The position numbers and the translations under genes were made by a program. A stretch of DNA of 64,000 nucleotides. Origin: Sphingobacterium sp. UBA4616 (GTDB lineage: Bacteria; Bacteroidota; Bacteroidia; Sphingobacteriales; Sphingobacteriaceae). Under the pieces are notes generated by a model. That model was not told the origin of the DNA and did no database searches. It saw nothing but the letters and a program-made list of their open reading frames with translations. The DNA lies in the NCBI GenBank assembly GCA_002386525.1, contig DGIS01000034.1:156487-220486 (forward strand), read 5' to 3'. How positions within the stretch are numbered: the stretch's first letter is position 1; every line of letters starts with the position of its first letter. Positions 55,155 through 63,990 of the stretch are shown piece by piece.

Positions 55155-55718
55155 TCAAACCAAAGTGTTCCTAAAAGGATCTAAATAATTTAGTCCTCGT
55201 TCTTCGAATATTTCCTCCAGCTTTTCTGCACCATTTTCCTTTTTAAAAGCTACTTCCTCTTCAGTAATAGGCAGCAACCAATAGAAATGGACTGATTTAT
55301 TGTTATCTAGGGTGAGAATTTCCAGTTTGGGCCCGGCAAGATAAGGCTGAGAAATAAGGCCATAAGAGCAAGAAGAATCCATACGCCATCCTCTTCCCCA
55401 GTTGATGGTATGCCAATGTCCCAAACTTGCGCCAAATCTATGATAATGTGCTACGACTATTAATGATTCAACTAGCATTTGATCTTGCTCACTAGAAAAC
55501 ATGTGCAGTTCGAGTGCAAATTCATCTTCCAAACAAGACATACCCAAAGTAGCATAAATCCACATATTGCGTTCGATTATTGGGGGAAATTCCAGGATCC
55601 GAAAATGATCACCTAAATCATTATAAGAACCTTGCTGCCAAGTCAATATCTTATATTCCTGTCCCCAATTACAGGTATAGTGTTCTAAAAGCTTTTGATG
55701 ATATAACACTGTCTCCAT
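55155..55718 (-). CDS. Suppressor-of-fused (SUFU)-family protein
   Basis: The 187-residue protein has the SUFU pattern: an N-terminal helix-strand, ESLIVVAHYHRFGASLGHWHTINWGRGW, then SYGLISQPYLAGPKLEIL, VHFYWLLPITEEEVAFKKENGAEKLEEIFEE and a final NYLDPFRNTLV. Bacterial SUFU proteins are best known as immunity proteins of polymorphic toxins. No toxin gene is adjacent, so it may be an orphan immunity gene protecting against a neighbour's toxin. It is 63 bases upstream of the 142-residue gene on the same strand. Confidence 0.75.
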   Translation of the reverse strand: METVLYHQKLLEHYTCNWGQEYKILTWQQGSYNDLGDHFRILEFPPIIERNMWIYATLGMSCLEDEFALELHMFSSEQDQMLVESLIVVAHYHRFGASLGHWHTINWGRGWRMDSSCSYGLISQPYLAGPKLEILTLDNNKSVHFYWLLPITEEEVAFKKENGAEKLEEIFEERGLNYLDPFRNTLV

Positions 55719-55724
55719 TTTAAC

Positions 55725-55977
55725 TCAATTTATCAAAAATAATCTACTCCAATAAAACTATTTTAAATGGACAGGTGTTCTTCCAATACAAAGCGGCTAC
55801 AAGCTACCTTCCGAAAGAAAGGTTCAACATAAAATTGGCGTCGTACAGTGAAAATCCAATAGTATTCAAAACACAATGGATGACGAAACAAAAAAGAGGA
55901 AACGATAAGAAACATAAAAATTGCTGTACAAATAAACGCTAAGAGAAAGGGTCTGATGAGAATCAGGCCCTTTTGAC
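55725..55977. repeat. Duplicated intergenic segment, copy 2
   Basis: Matches 53330-53580, with minor differences and a conserved hairpin (GGGTCTGAT...ATCAGGCCC, 55949-55970). It occupies the gene-free stretch between the SUFU gene and NTF2-like copy C. Confidence 0.65.
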
Positions 55978-55984
55978 GTAAAAA

Positions 55985-56006
55985 AGCCAGATTTCAGGAT
56001 CTGGCT
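55985..56006 (-). terminator. Terminator of NTF2-like gene C
   Basis: A perfect 8-bp stem (AGCCAGAT/ATCTGGCT) with a run of T on the minus strand. The bases differ from the other members (GCCAC) on both arms while pairing is kept. A second perfect stem (TAGTGGTTTG/CAAACCACTA, about 56037-56070) lies between it and the stop codon. Confidence 0.7.
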
Positions 56007-56081
56007 TCTAAACTAAACTTAAACATATGATTCACTAGTGGTTTGTCTTTTATTACTGGCAAACCACTAATTATTTAAACT

Positions 56082-56528
56082 CTATTTATACAAATTGATT
56101 GATTTGGAGACTTTCCAGTCATTGCCCATACGCTCCAAAGTAACCAGATCAGTTTTGGTGAAGTTTTCAAATTTCAACGTTACTTTAGCCACCATATAGT
56201 CTGCCGATTCCTCGATGATATCGGTGCTTACCGTACAGTTTAGCTTTTCGCCTTTTTGTTTTTTCAAGGATTTAACCACTTCGCTACGGCTGTTAGACTG
56301 CGTATTGGTAGATTGGATCTTTTGAGTAAAATCTTCAGCGAATAACTGCTCTACGCCTGCTGATTCACCCTCAGTCGTTACTGCCACATAGTGCTCTAAA
56401 GCGAAGTCTGCTGTGGAAAGGTTAACATTTGCTTTTGCCGATTTTGTTCCAGGTCCTTCAGATGCCATAGCGAATGTAGATACTGCGATTAAAGCTGCTG
56501 CTGCGAATGTTTTTACTAGCGTTTTCAT
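56082..56528 (-). CDS. Secreted NTF2-like protein, copy C
   Basis: The 148-residue product begins MKTLVKTFAAAALIAVSTFAMA, a signal peptide, and contains one NTF2-like domain. It differs from copies A and B at ASEGPGTKSAKANVN and in the middle (TQKIQSTNTQSNSRSEVV), and ends SINLYK in place of SINSYK. The strong conservation of upstream sequence and terminator suggests that all three copies are expressed from the same type of promoter. Function unknown. Confidence 0.75.
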   Translation of the reverse strand: MKTLVKTFAAAALIAVSTFAMASEGPGTKSAKANVNLSTADFALEHYVAVTTEGESAGVEQLFAEDFTQKIQSTNTQSNSRSEVVKSLKKQKGEKLNCTVSTDIIEESADYMVAKVTLKFENFTKTDLVTLERMGNDWKVSKSINLYK

Positions 56529-56660
56529 AATGTCTTTTTTTATAGTGTTAGTTTTTTAGTTCTTATTTGTTGACTCAAAACTACAACACAACAGGCCCCT
56601 AGCCTACAGGCTTTAGACTAACGATCGGGAAAACTCGGTGAATGGCGGGAATGGGGAGGT
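56529..56660. repeat. Conserved upstream repeat of NTF2-like genes, copy C
   Basis: The most diverged of the three upstream blocks, but the AGCC/GGCT hairpin and the GGTGAATGGCGGGAATGGGG end are unchanged. Loop bases differ (TACA against TACG), with the stem kept. Confidence 0.6.
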
Positions 56661-56736
56661 AAGTCTGATTCGTGTGAGATTCGTACCACGTTCGTCTGGC
56701 CAATAGATAACGCACAGGCGCCGGACAGACCATGCA

Positions 56737-56771
56737 CAGTCTCTGAACGGGAAATAACTGTTCAGGGACTG
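56737..56771. other. Hairpin in a GC-richer gene-free stretch
   Basis: A 12-bp stem (CAGTCTCTGAAC with GTTCAGGGACTG, one G-T pair) and an 11-base loop lie within 56661-56835, which is more GC-rich than its flanks. No gene is supported between 56661 and 57047. A fragment of a lost element is possible. Confidence 0.35.
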
Positions 56772-57047
56772 CGCAACATTAGATCCGTATCTGTCCCGAT
56801 CAGAAGGTTTCCGAAGCAGGTACGAACACAACCCCTAATAGAGTTATTAAACTTATCCCTAATTAGCAGCTTTTAGTAAATAATGCCTGGAGCAGTACAG
56901 AAACCCGTGCGTTTGTGCTAGAGTAATTACCGACAGACGGATATTTCGGAGCATAATCAGTTATCTAAATTAATTTATTTAAATTAGGCTATCAGTTTAA
57001 TATCACCAATCATGAAAGATCATTAATATATCTCAATTGATAACCGA

Positions 57048-57620
57048 ATGAGAGCACCTGACTTTGAAATTTTAGGCATGAATGGAATGGTTTCGAGATC
57101 ATTCAAAAATTTAGCTATAAGCAACTTTGCGGAAGCTTGTAAATGGGTGGAAAAACTCGATTATAGACGTAATAATAATAAAAACAATGAACTGGTTGTG
57201 TTTGATGAGTTATGCGGAACTTGCAGTACAAAACATGCACTATTGAAAAGATTGGCGGATGAAAATAGGGAAAGCAGCCTGAGGCTTGTATTAGGCATTT
57301 TTACCATGAATAGTAAAAATACTCCTGCGATAAAAGGCCTTCTATCCAACTATGATTTAAAATATATTCCAGAAGCTCACAATTATCTGCGAAATCATAA
57401 TCACATCTTGGACTTTACTGGCATCGGTGTAAATGTACACGAATTTGAGCTGGACCTTTTAGAAGAAATCGAAATCACCCCCGACCAAATTACTGACTTT
57501 AAAGTGCAATATCACAAAGATTACTTATCGCGCTGGATCGAGATCAATAAGATTCCATACACTTTAGATGAGCTCTGGGAAATAAGGGAGCAATGTATTG
57601 AGGCTATAGCACAGAAATAA
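57048..57620 (+). CDS. Transglutaminase-like hypothetical protein
   Basis: The 190-residue protein has no signal. The centre shows a possible Cys-His-Asp triad: LCGTCSTKHALLKRLADEN with Cys 59, PEAHNYL with His 111 and ILDFTG with Asp 122, in the spacing and local context of transglutaminase-like cysteine protease folds. The N-terminal part (FAEACKWVEKLDYRR) fits a lead helix before the Cys. It stands alone on the plus strand, so no partner indicates its substrate. The fold is inferred from the motif pattern only. Confidence 0.55.
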   Translation: MRAPDFEILGMNGMVSRSFKNLAISNFAEACKWVEKLDYRRNNNKNNELVVFDELCGTCSTKHALLKRLADENRESSLRLVLGIFTMNSKNTPAIKGLLSNYDLKYIPEAHNYLRNHNHILDFTGIGVNVHEFELDLLEEIEITPDQITDFKVQYHKDYLSRWIEINKIPYTLDELWEIREQCIEAIAQK

Positions 57621-57793
57621 AAAATTATCGAAGAGTCCTTGGCTTCGAATATTTAAAATTTTGTCCAACTTTATTTTTATATTACTTTTTTAGAAAAACT
57701 TAAATCCTTATAAAATAGATAATTACAACAACATCAAACATCTATCTTGAGTGCCTCTAAAGTTGTTTTTCCTTTTCATATTTACGTCTTCTT

Positions 57794-59572
57794 TTACTTA
57801 AAAGGGTCTTGGGTAGCAGCGATAATCAATGATTCTGCCACAAGCATAAACATCTTCTTTTTAGTCAGAGTTTCTATCCCATAGCCAACATGAAGAAGCG
57901 CCGGTACCATTTGGTCATATATCGACTTGGTTTCTTGCACTTTCCGCTCAACAGCTTTCATGTCATTTCCTTCGGCCATATAAACATGCACTAAATAAGT
58001 AGTTAGCGCGTCCTGTTCGCTGTTGGGTTGATTATAGCGATACTCAAGGACTTCCTCAAGTGCTATTATCCACGCACATATTTTATTAAACTTTTGGCTC
58101 TTGGCATATTCTTCCTGATCTGTGAGCTGCTCGATTTCAGACAACAGCAGCATAATAACATCATTCTGCTCATAGGCATGATCTAGAATACGGATTAAAT
58201 CGCTCTTCTTGATGTCAGATGTATCGGTGATGGTAAATTCATCAGTCATATGGTGCATAAGAGTATGATAAAGCTCAACTACTTTTTTGGGCTTGTCACC
58301 TTCTCCTTTCTCCGTCATATGCGATAAGGGTAAAAAGCCGAGACGATCCCGCAGATATTGCCCTAAAATAGCTTCGCTCTCTCTACTATCGTCCAGTTTA
58401 TCCAGGGGCAGATCCATGTTGGGGATAACCATATTTAATAACTGCCCAAATTCTTGCATCCCCAGAGCACTCATATAAGGCTGTCGGGTGTAGCCTGTAT
58501 AAAATTCGAGCTGAGCTGCATTAGGTCTACAAAGTTCAAAAGCTTGATCGCAGACCGTAATGATCGCCTCTGTCAAAGTTTGATTCTCTTCTTCAGTCAG
58601 GCTAAATTTATTCTTATGTTCATCTAACTGCTGGGCCATCCAAAAGTAGGTTTCGGCCAAAAGATCGGCAGAGTCGCCCATAACTTCATCATAGCATGCT
58701 TTGACATCCCGATTAATAGCACTAATTCTATTGCGGTACGCTTTATCTTCTAAATATTCTTGCTTGACTTCATAAAACTTTTCTATGAGCTGTTCCCGGT
58801 TGTAACAACGCGAAGTAATTTTTAAAAAATTATTCTGTTCCTCGGAAAATACATCATCTTCCAAATGAGCAAAAGCGCTGTCGTAAGGTCTTTTGACCGC
58901 ATCATTTGGCAAGGGATCTACATGTACGGAAATGCCCATGCTCTGGAGCAAAAGACATTCACAAAGATGGGTAAATCGCAGGTCGCTTACTTGATAGTAC
59001 CTGATTTCATTGAACACAGTATCGATAAAGTCACCTAGTTGCTGATCAACATTACCTACAACAAAATCTAGCGAACTTTGATTTGCTGCAGTAACTTCCC
59101 TGGCCAATTCCCGAAATATGGGGTATCGGTCCGCCATATCCAAAAAATGACTCGGCCGGATATATAGTTCCAAGTAATCAGATTCGGTCTGCGGTAATAG
59201 ATATGCTAAAGAAAGAGCATTCTGCCAAAATAACCGACATTCTAGTTCGTTATAACAACTTTGATTTTGTTCGTTAACAAATCGAGTAAAGCAGTCAGCA
59301 GACAACTGTATATGAAATGTGACTATAGGCTGAGCGGGAATAGCGTATATCTCTTTTTCATCCTCCATAAAGCAGTTGGAGAATCGTGCTGTTATATTCC
59401 TTCCGTAAAGTTCGTGGCATTTGATGGTAGCGTCAACGAAAATATGCTCGTGGAAATTAAAGATCGGCAGCGAATCTGACAGATAAAAATCGGAATGTTG
59501 CTTAGTAGTATCCATTTTATCGCTGAGAAATACTTGTAATACTGGGTGCGGATTTGCTAAGGATGAATTCAT
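57794..59572 (-). CDS. Large hypothetical protein, N-terminal half like an AraC sensor domain without HTH
   Basis: The 592-residue protein has no signal or membrane span. Residues about 30-235 (DSLPIFNFHEHIF, YLELYIRPSHFLDMADRYPIFREL, FNEIRYYQVSDLRFTHLCECLLLQSMG) resemble the sensor regions of AraC regulators of Sphingobacteriaceae. No AraC DNA-binding helices follow. Instead residues 240-592 are long helices with many charged residues (EVKQEYLEDKAYRNRISAINRD, EIEQLTDQEEYAKSQKF). It may be a regulator that has lost or replaced its DNA-binding part, or a new family. The resemblance is by eye and weak. Confidence 0.5.
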   Translation of the reverse strand: MNSSLANPHPVLQVFLSDKMDTTKQHSDFYLSDSLPIFNFHEHIFVDATIKCHELYGRNITARFSNCFMEDEKEIYAIPAQPIVTFHIQLSADCFTRFVNEQNQSCYNELECRLFWQNALSLAYLLPQTESDYLELYIRPSHFLDMADRYPIFRELAREVTAANQSSLDFVVGNVDQQLGDFIDTVFNEIRYYQVSDLRFTHLCECLLLQSMGISVHVDPLPNDAVKRPYDSAFAHLEDDVFSEEQNNFLKITSRCYNREQLIEKFYEVKQEYLEDKAYRNRISAINRDVKACYDEVMGDSADLLAETYFWMAQQLDEHKNKFSLTEEENQTLTEAIITVCDQAFELCRPNAAQLEFYTGYTRQPYMSALGMQEFGQLLNMVIPNMDLPLDKLDDSRESEAILGQYLRDRLGFLPLSHMTEKGEGDKPKKVVELYHTLMHHMTDEFTITDTSDIKKSDLIRILDHAYEQNDVIMLLLSEIEQLTDQEEYAKSQKFNKICAWIIALEEVLEYRYNQPNSEQDALTTYLVHVYMAEGNDMKAVERKVQETKSIYDQMVPALLHVGYGIETLTKKKMFMLVAESLIIAATQDPFK

Positions 59573-60440
59573 AATGCATTAGGGTTTTAGATTCCTGAAG
59601 CGGTGCTGTAGGTAATCATATCGGTTTATAATCAATATAGCTTAACGATCAGCCAGTAATATGGCTGATCTGTTTATCACCTTAAGATATGAAATTTTAA
59701 TTAATTAACCAAATAGGTATAAATAATAAGGGGGTGAGTGGTCAGGTTATCTTGCTAAGTACTATAGTAGGAGAGCCTTAACTATTGTCGAAACTTATGC
59801 AATGAAAGCAGTAATTGTTGACTTTACGTTTTTTTTGTTTGCTATTGCGTAAAATTGAGTGGTTGTTTGGAAATTCCGAAATACCCACTTATTCTTCTAG
59901 TTCCCTCCTTTAAACATATCAAGTGCTGCCGTCAACATAGATTTTTTTGGATTCATTATTTTTAATTAAGTAAATTATAGGCTAACGCAAAAAGAAATCC
60001 TCATGGTCTAACAATAGGTTTTATAATTTATGTTTGAAGAGGTATTCTTTATTTGAAATGAATTTTCAATTATGTATTTAAAATTTTTAATGATTTTCTC
60101 AGTCTTCCCTGCTCACTATATTAGTAAATATCCTTCTAAGCCACGAAAGATTCATAAGTCAACAAATTAATCTAAGCACAAATTTTACCGTTTAACAACA
60201 ACTTTTTTAGAAATAAAACAATAGATTAAAGCAACTCTTAAATCGCCATGACCTGATGAAAATAGGCGATAGTCCCCAAATCAAATGAACACATCTTAAT
60301 TGGAATTTCTTAGCATTAACGGCTGAAAAACAAAAACTTATAATGAAAACGAAAAATTAATATAAAAAAACATAATAAATAAAGCTTTAATATTAAATTA
60401 CTTACTATATTAGACCTAATATTAACACTAGCACAAAACA
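59573..60440. other. Gene-poor intergenic stretch
   Basis: AT-rich sequence with no supported gene. It holds a 9-bp hairpin (GATCAGCCA/TGGCTGATC, 59647-59670) upstream of the 592-residue gene and a tiny reverse-strand frame of 19 codons (59897-59956, MNPKKSMLTAALDMFKGGN) that is probably a remnant or chance. Confidence 0.4.
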
Positions 60441-61622
60441 ATGAAAAAGAACATCATTACATTAAATCATGCTATCTTTAAATTAATACATCTTATTATA
60501 CCAATTCTAATAGCTGTTTTAATTCTTTCTTGTAACAAAGAGAAAAATCAGCTTTCTCCCAGTACAGATAGCATAGTTGAAATCAAAAAGGATTTTTACA
60601 TCCAAAATCCCCTCGCTGACAATGAAAATTTTTTCAACTCCAGCTTTACAAGTTATATCAAATGGGACTCTGTTGTAACTAAAGATGAAAACAACATATA
60701 CATAAAGATAAGCAGTGCAGATCCGATTTATTATGGTGACTCAACGTATTCAATAAATCTAGCTGACTATTTTTGGTTGAAAGCACAGAAAAAGGATAAC
60801 AAATGGGGGTATTCATTTATTTCTTTCCTACCAAATTCAGAAGCTACACGTGAACATTTCCAAGGGAAAATTGTAACAAAATTTCTTTCTTCTAACAAAG
60901 TTATAATTAGGGAATACAAAGGCGATATCAATAGTAATGGTTTAATTGCAGGCTTCCCGCCCCAGAGAGAACCTTGCATATATGCATATGTAGCAGGTAT
61001 ATTGAATGCTGTTTATTGCTCGACAGGTGGAGATGATGACTACGAACAATGGATGTCTGGGGGACCAAAAGACTATTCTAATATTCCCCCTTCGGCAGGT
61101 AGCCCTGGAGGAGGTTCAAACCAGAGTCCCGACGAAATAAATGACTATCTATCCCCTGAACAGCAGCAGCAACTTTTAATCAATCGTATTTGTCCACAGT
61201 CTTTTGCTTTTACAAGTGTGGTAGAGGCTGGAAGTGGGCTTCCAGGGTGGAAAGAAGCATCGTTAAAAGGTGTTACGGTTAATACAATTGCAGATAGCTA
61301 TTTTGAAAATATATGGACAGTTGTTACAACAGGTACCCCTATCGTTTCATCAACATTTAATCTTGAAATCGGTGTTAGCGGAGATAGGCCCAGTACGCAA
61401 GCATCAATAGTGGCGGCTGAGGCAGCCAATACTGCTATGAATAATATTTTAAAAAAGTATTCTTATAAAGCTGTAAAGAGACAAATGGAACTAGGAAAAT
61501 TTCCCGTATATTTCATAGCGGAAATGGTATTGCAGATAAAAAAAATATACCCAGAAGCAACTGTATCTTCGAATCTGAGTGGCCGCACGGTAGCTAAAAC
61601 ACCAATGACAGGTTGTCAATAA
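60441..61622 (+). CDS. Hypothetical lipoprotein with Gly/Pro linker and distinct C-terminal domain
   Basis: The 393-residue protein has a lipoprotein signal (hydrophobic stretch ending AVLILSC, Cys about residue 31), an N-terminal beta-rich domain to about residue 195, a low-complexity linker (about 200-240: GGDDDYEQW, SAGSPGGGSNQSPDE), and a C-terminal domain of about 130 residues with FTSVVEAGSGLPGWKEASLKG and a basic helix (KKYSYKAVKRQMELGKF). The linker-plus-C-terminal build and the small gene 8 bases downstream resemble toxin-immunity pairs. No toxin motif is recognised. Confidence 0.6.
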   Translation: MKKNIITLNHAIFKLIHLIIPILIAVLILSCNKEKNQLSPSTDSIVEIKKDFYIQNPLADNENFFNSSFTSYIKWDSVVTKDENNIYIKISSADPIYYGDSTYSINLADYFWLKAQKKDNKWGYSFISFLPNSEATREHFQGKIVTKFLSSNKVIIREYKGDINSNGLIAGFPPQREPCIYAYVAGILNAVYCSTGGDDDYEQWMSGGPKDYSNIPPSAGSPGGGSNQSPDEINDYLSPEQQQQLLINRICPQSFAFTSVVEAGSGLPGWKEASLKGVTVNTIADSYFENIWTVVTTGTPIVSSTFNLEIGVSGDRPSTQASIVAAEAANTAMNNILKKYSYKAVKRQMELGKFPVYFIAEMVLQIKKIYPEATVSSNLSGRTVAKTPMTGCQ

Positions 61623-61629
61623 TTTATAT

Positions 61630-62169
61630 ATGGAAAAAATTAAGAACATAATTAATAATTATTTTGATAGGGATTTCTTTTGGAAACACTATGAAAATGG
61701 ATCTCCTAAATTAATAGATATCTATAAAAGGAGTGACAAATTCGAACAGGAAAATCCTGATCTTGTGAATAAAATTTTGGATAAGTTTCACAACGATTTC
61801 CCACAATATCAGATCAAGAGGTTTAGGCCTTTCATTAAAGAAGATCGTGGGATTAATTTTGAAATACGTATTGGAGCATCAGAGGTCTATGTGATCTGGG
61901 TAAGTATTTTTAACTTTTTTCTCGCCTGGAAATTAGGTAATGAAATTCCTTTTTCTTCGAAAACATATATTGAACAGGGTGAATCAAATATTATTGATTG
62001 TATTTATACAATGGTCGTCATTCCATTCATAGATGTTGAATGGTTACCACGGGAAATCGCTTATAAAGAAATAGAAGAATTTAACGGAGCCAATTATTCT
62101 GGGTACCTGGAAGATGATGAAATTTTTGACGAGCCAATTTTTATAGTTGATACATTAGTAAGAACCTGA
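61630..62169 (+). CDS. Hypothetical protein, possible partner of the upstream lipoprotein
   Basis: The 179-residue protein has no signal. It has a helical N-terminus (MEKIKNIINNYFDRDFFWKHYENGSP), a mixed middle with hydrophobic patches (VYVIWVSIFNFFLAW) and an acidic C-terminus (YSGYLEDDEIFDEPIFIVDTLV). It starts 8 bases after the lipoprotein stop, so it is almost surely co-transcribed. Its small acidic form fits an immunity protein, but the family is not recognised. A terminator (62224-62255) follows. Confidence 0.55.
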   Translation: MEKIKNIINNYFDRDFFWKHYENGSPKLIDIYKRSDKFEQENPDLVNKILDKFHNDFPQYQIKRFRPFIKEDRGINFEIRIGASEVYVIWVSIFNFFLAWKLGNEIPFSSKTYIEQGESNIIDCIYTMVVIPFIDVEWLPREIAYKEIEEFNGANYSGYLEDDEIFDEPIFIVDTLVRT

Positions 62170-62223
62170 TATCCATTTTCACGTTTATATCCTTTGAATG
62201 AATTACAGAAAAATCATTATTAA

Positions 62224-62255
62224 AGGTCGTCTCATAAGTGATTATGAGACGGCCT
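62224..62255 (+). terminator. Terminator after the lipoprotein operon
   Basis: A 14-bp stem (AGGTCGTCTCATAA with TTATGAGACGGCCT, one G-T pair) with a 4-base loop, followed by AATTT. It closes the lipoprotein plus small gene unit. Between 62256 and 62730 there is only AT-rich sequence with a short repeat of GGTTACACC (62406 and 62456). Confidence 0.7.
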
Positions 62256-62730
62256 AATTTGTCATATAACATTATATTCCAATTACCCATAGGGATATCG
62301 CCTTTTAAGCAACAATATTAAGAGAAAAAAAATCCTAAAAAGCATAAGTGATCATCCATTATTTTTGTTAAAAAAATGATTTTTAGTTATTGTAAGATCA
62401 TTTAAGGTTACACCTTAAGCTATCTCAACCATTCGACCAAATAAGTATTGACTCAGGTTACACCGGTTGTCAGCTTTGGTGTTATGAACAATATTGAAAG
62501 AAAACGATAGCGTAATGCTGTCTATACTATTAAAAACCTTATATTAGAAAAAATAAATTTGCCCTTTTTAAAAAGTTATTGACCAACTCAAAATTTATCA
62601 AAAAAGAAGTTTGTTACCATACGATTGTTCCAGAAGCAAATGGATGATATGGGAATACTATAATTTTCGGACTTTGGAAAAGACTATGGTAAGCATTAAA
62701 AATTTTGTACAAACCCCTATTTAACGCATT

Positions 62731-63990
62731 ATGAATTCTCATTTAAATATATTTAAGACTTTTAGTAAAGAAGAGCGTACTTACCAGCTAGAAAATGTTT
62801 AACACGCGCTTTCACTATTTGCCTGCAAGAAGATGCTTTGTTTTTTCACGAGGTTTTGAAAGTGATTTTCAATGACGATCTAGAACTTGAATTACTTATA
62901 AGCAATGTTGAGACAGAAAACAAGTTATATATAAATATTCAAGAAAGCTCATCGGAAATAAAGACTTATGATAGAATAATCGCTGTGTCGCTTTCTGAGA
63001 ACGAAATGAATATTGAAAGTTTCAAAAATCAAGTTCATTTAAAACAATATGATCCTATTTGTGATATCGTAATAATATTAAACGAAATTGTGATTATAGT
63101 AGAAGCTAAGCGTGATAATGTAGATTGTACAGCTCAACTATTTAATCAAGCCTATAACATCCTTAGAAATAATAATAGCACGGAGGACTTTAATAACATT
63201 GTAACTCCAGTAGATTTAAATTGGAAAAAATTGATGCAAATAGCATCGAAAGTGTATTCTTTTCAAAAGACGGTAGGACAGGTTAATCGCCTAACTTTAG
63301 ATTTCATCAATCTTGTTAACGGCCACAATCCTAATTGGTTACCAGAAACTCCAATAGCGGCACTATTATCAAATCAAACTACAGGCATTCGTCGGCGTGT
63401 CGAATCAGCGCTTAATTATCTAGACATAAAATCAGATTTTAAAAAGTTAACTTACAGTGATCGATTAGGTTTATTATTCACTAAACCTTGGGCTCAAGAG
63501 ATTTTATTTCATGTAGCTGAAAATGGCAATTTAGAAATAACTGTATATGCGGGTAACACAAAGGGACAAGGATGGCACATATTTTCAAAAGAAGTTCATA
63601 TAGCGAAAGATTTAAAAATTGATGGGATAGATTACACTGTAAATCAAAGATATCATATAAAGTTAACCTCATTTCAAAAATTCTTTGCTGGATTGTGGGT
63701 AGGTGACGACGCTTTTAAGAAACCGTCTATATTCTACAGAAAACTATCACAATTATACCGGAAGAAACGTAAAAAGTAAAGGTGATTGGAACGCTTTAGA
63801 ACAACTGTTTGACGATTATTTCGCACCAGATTATAACTGGAGAGAAGAATTAAATTGGCAGGAAAAGGTTCTTAAGACGAATAAAACTCAATTCGATTTA
63901 TCATTCGGTTACGAGCTTTTTGTTGTAATACCATTTAATGAATTGAAAAAGAGTGACACTTCGGCTACAAACTTAGGGCCGGTAGTGTAA
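62731..63990 (+). pseudogene. Frameshifted nuclease-like gene (PD-(D/E)XK type)
   Basis: Three frames add up to one protein of about 415 residues. The first starts at the ATG at 62731 (MNSHLNIFKTFSKEERTYQLEN), and breaks near 62796. The second runs to the stop at 63779 and starts LTRAFTICLQEDALFFHEVLKV. It holds the nuclease-like core YDPICDIVIILNEIVIIVEAKRDN (Asp then Glu-Ala-Lys). It breaks near 63715, after FAGLWVGDD. The third (63703-63990) continues with NYHNYTGRNVKSKGDWNALEQLF to its stop. Two frameshifts make it a pseudogene unless they are sequencing errors in homopolymer-like runs. It resembles defence-type nucleases with an N-terminal PD-(D/E)XK domain. Confidence 0.6.

Noticed and set aside
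56613..56831. 72-codon minus-strand frame
   Set aside because: It runs from the NTF2 upstream repeat into a hairpin region, and its composition looks non-coding.
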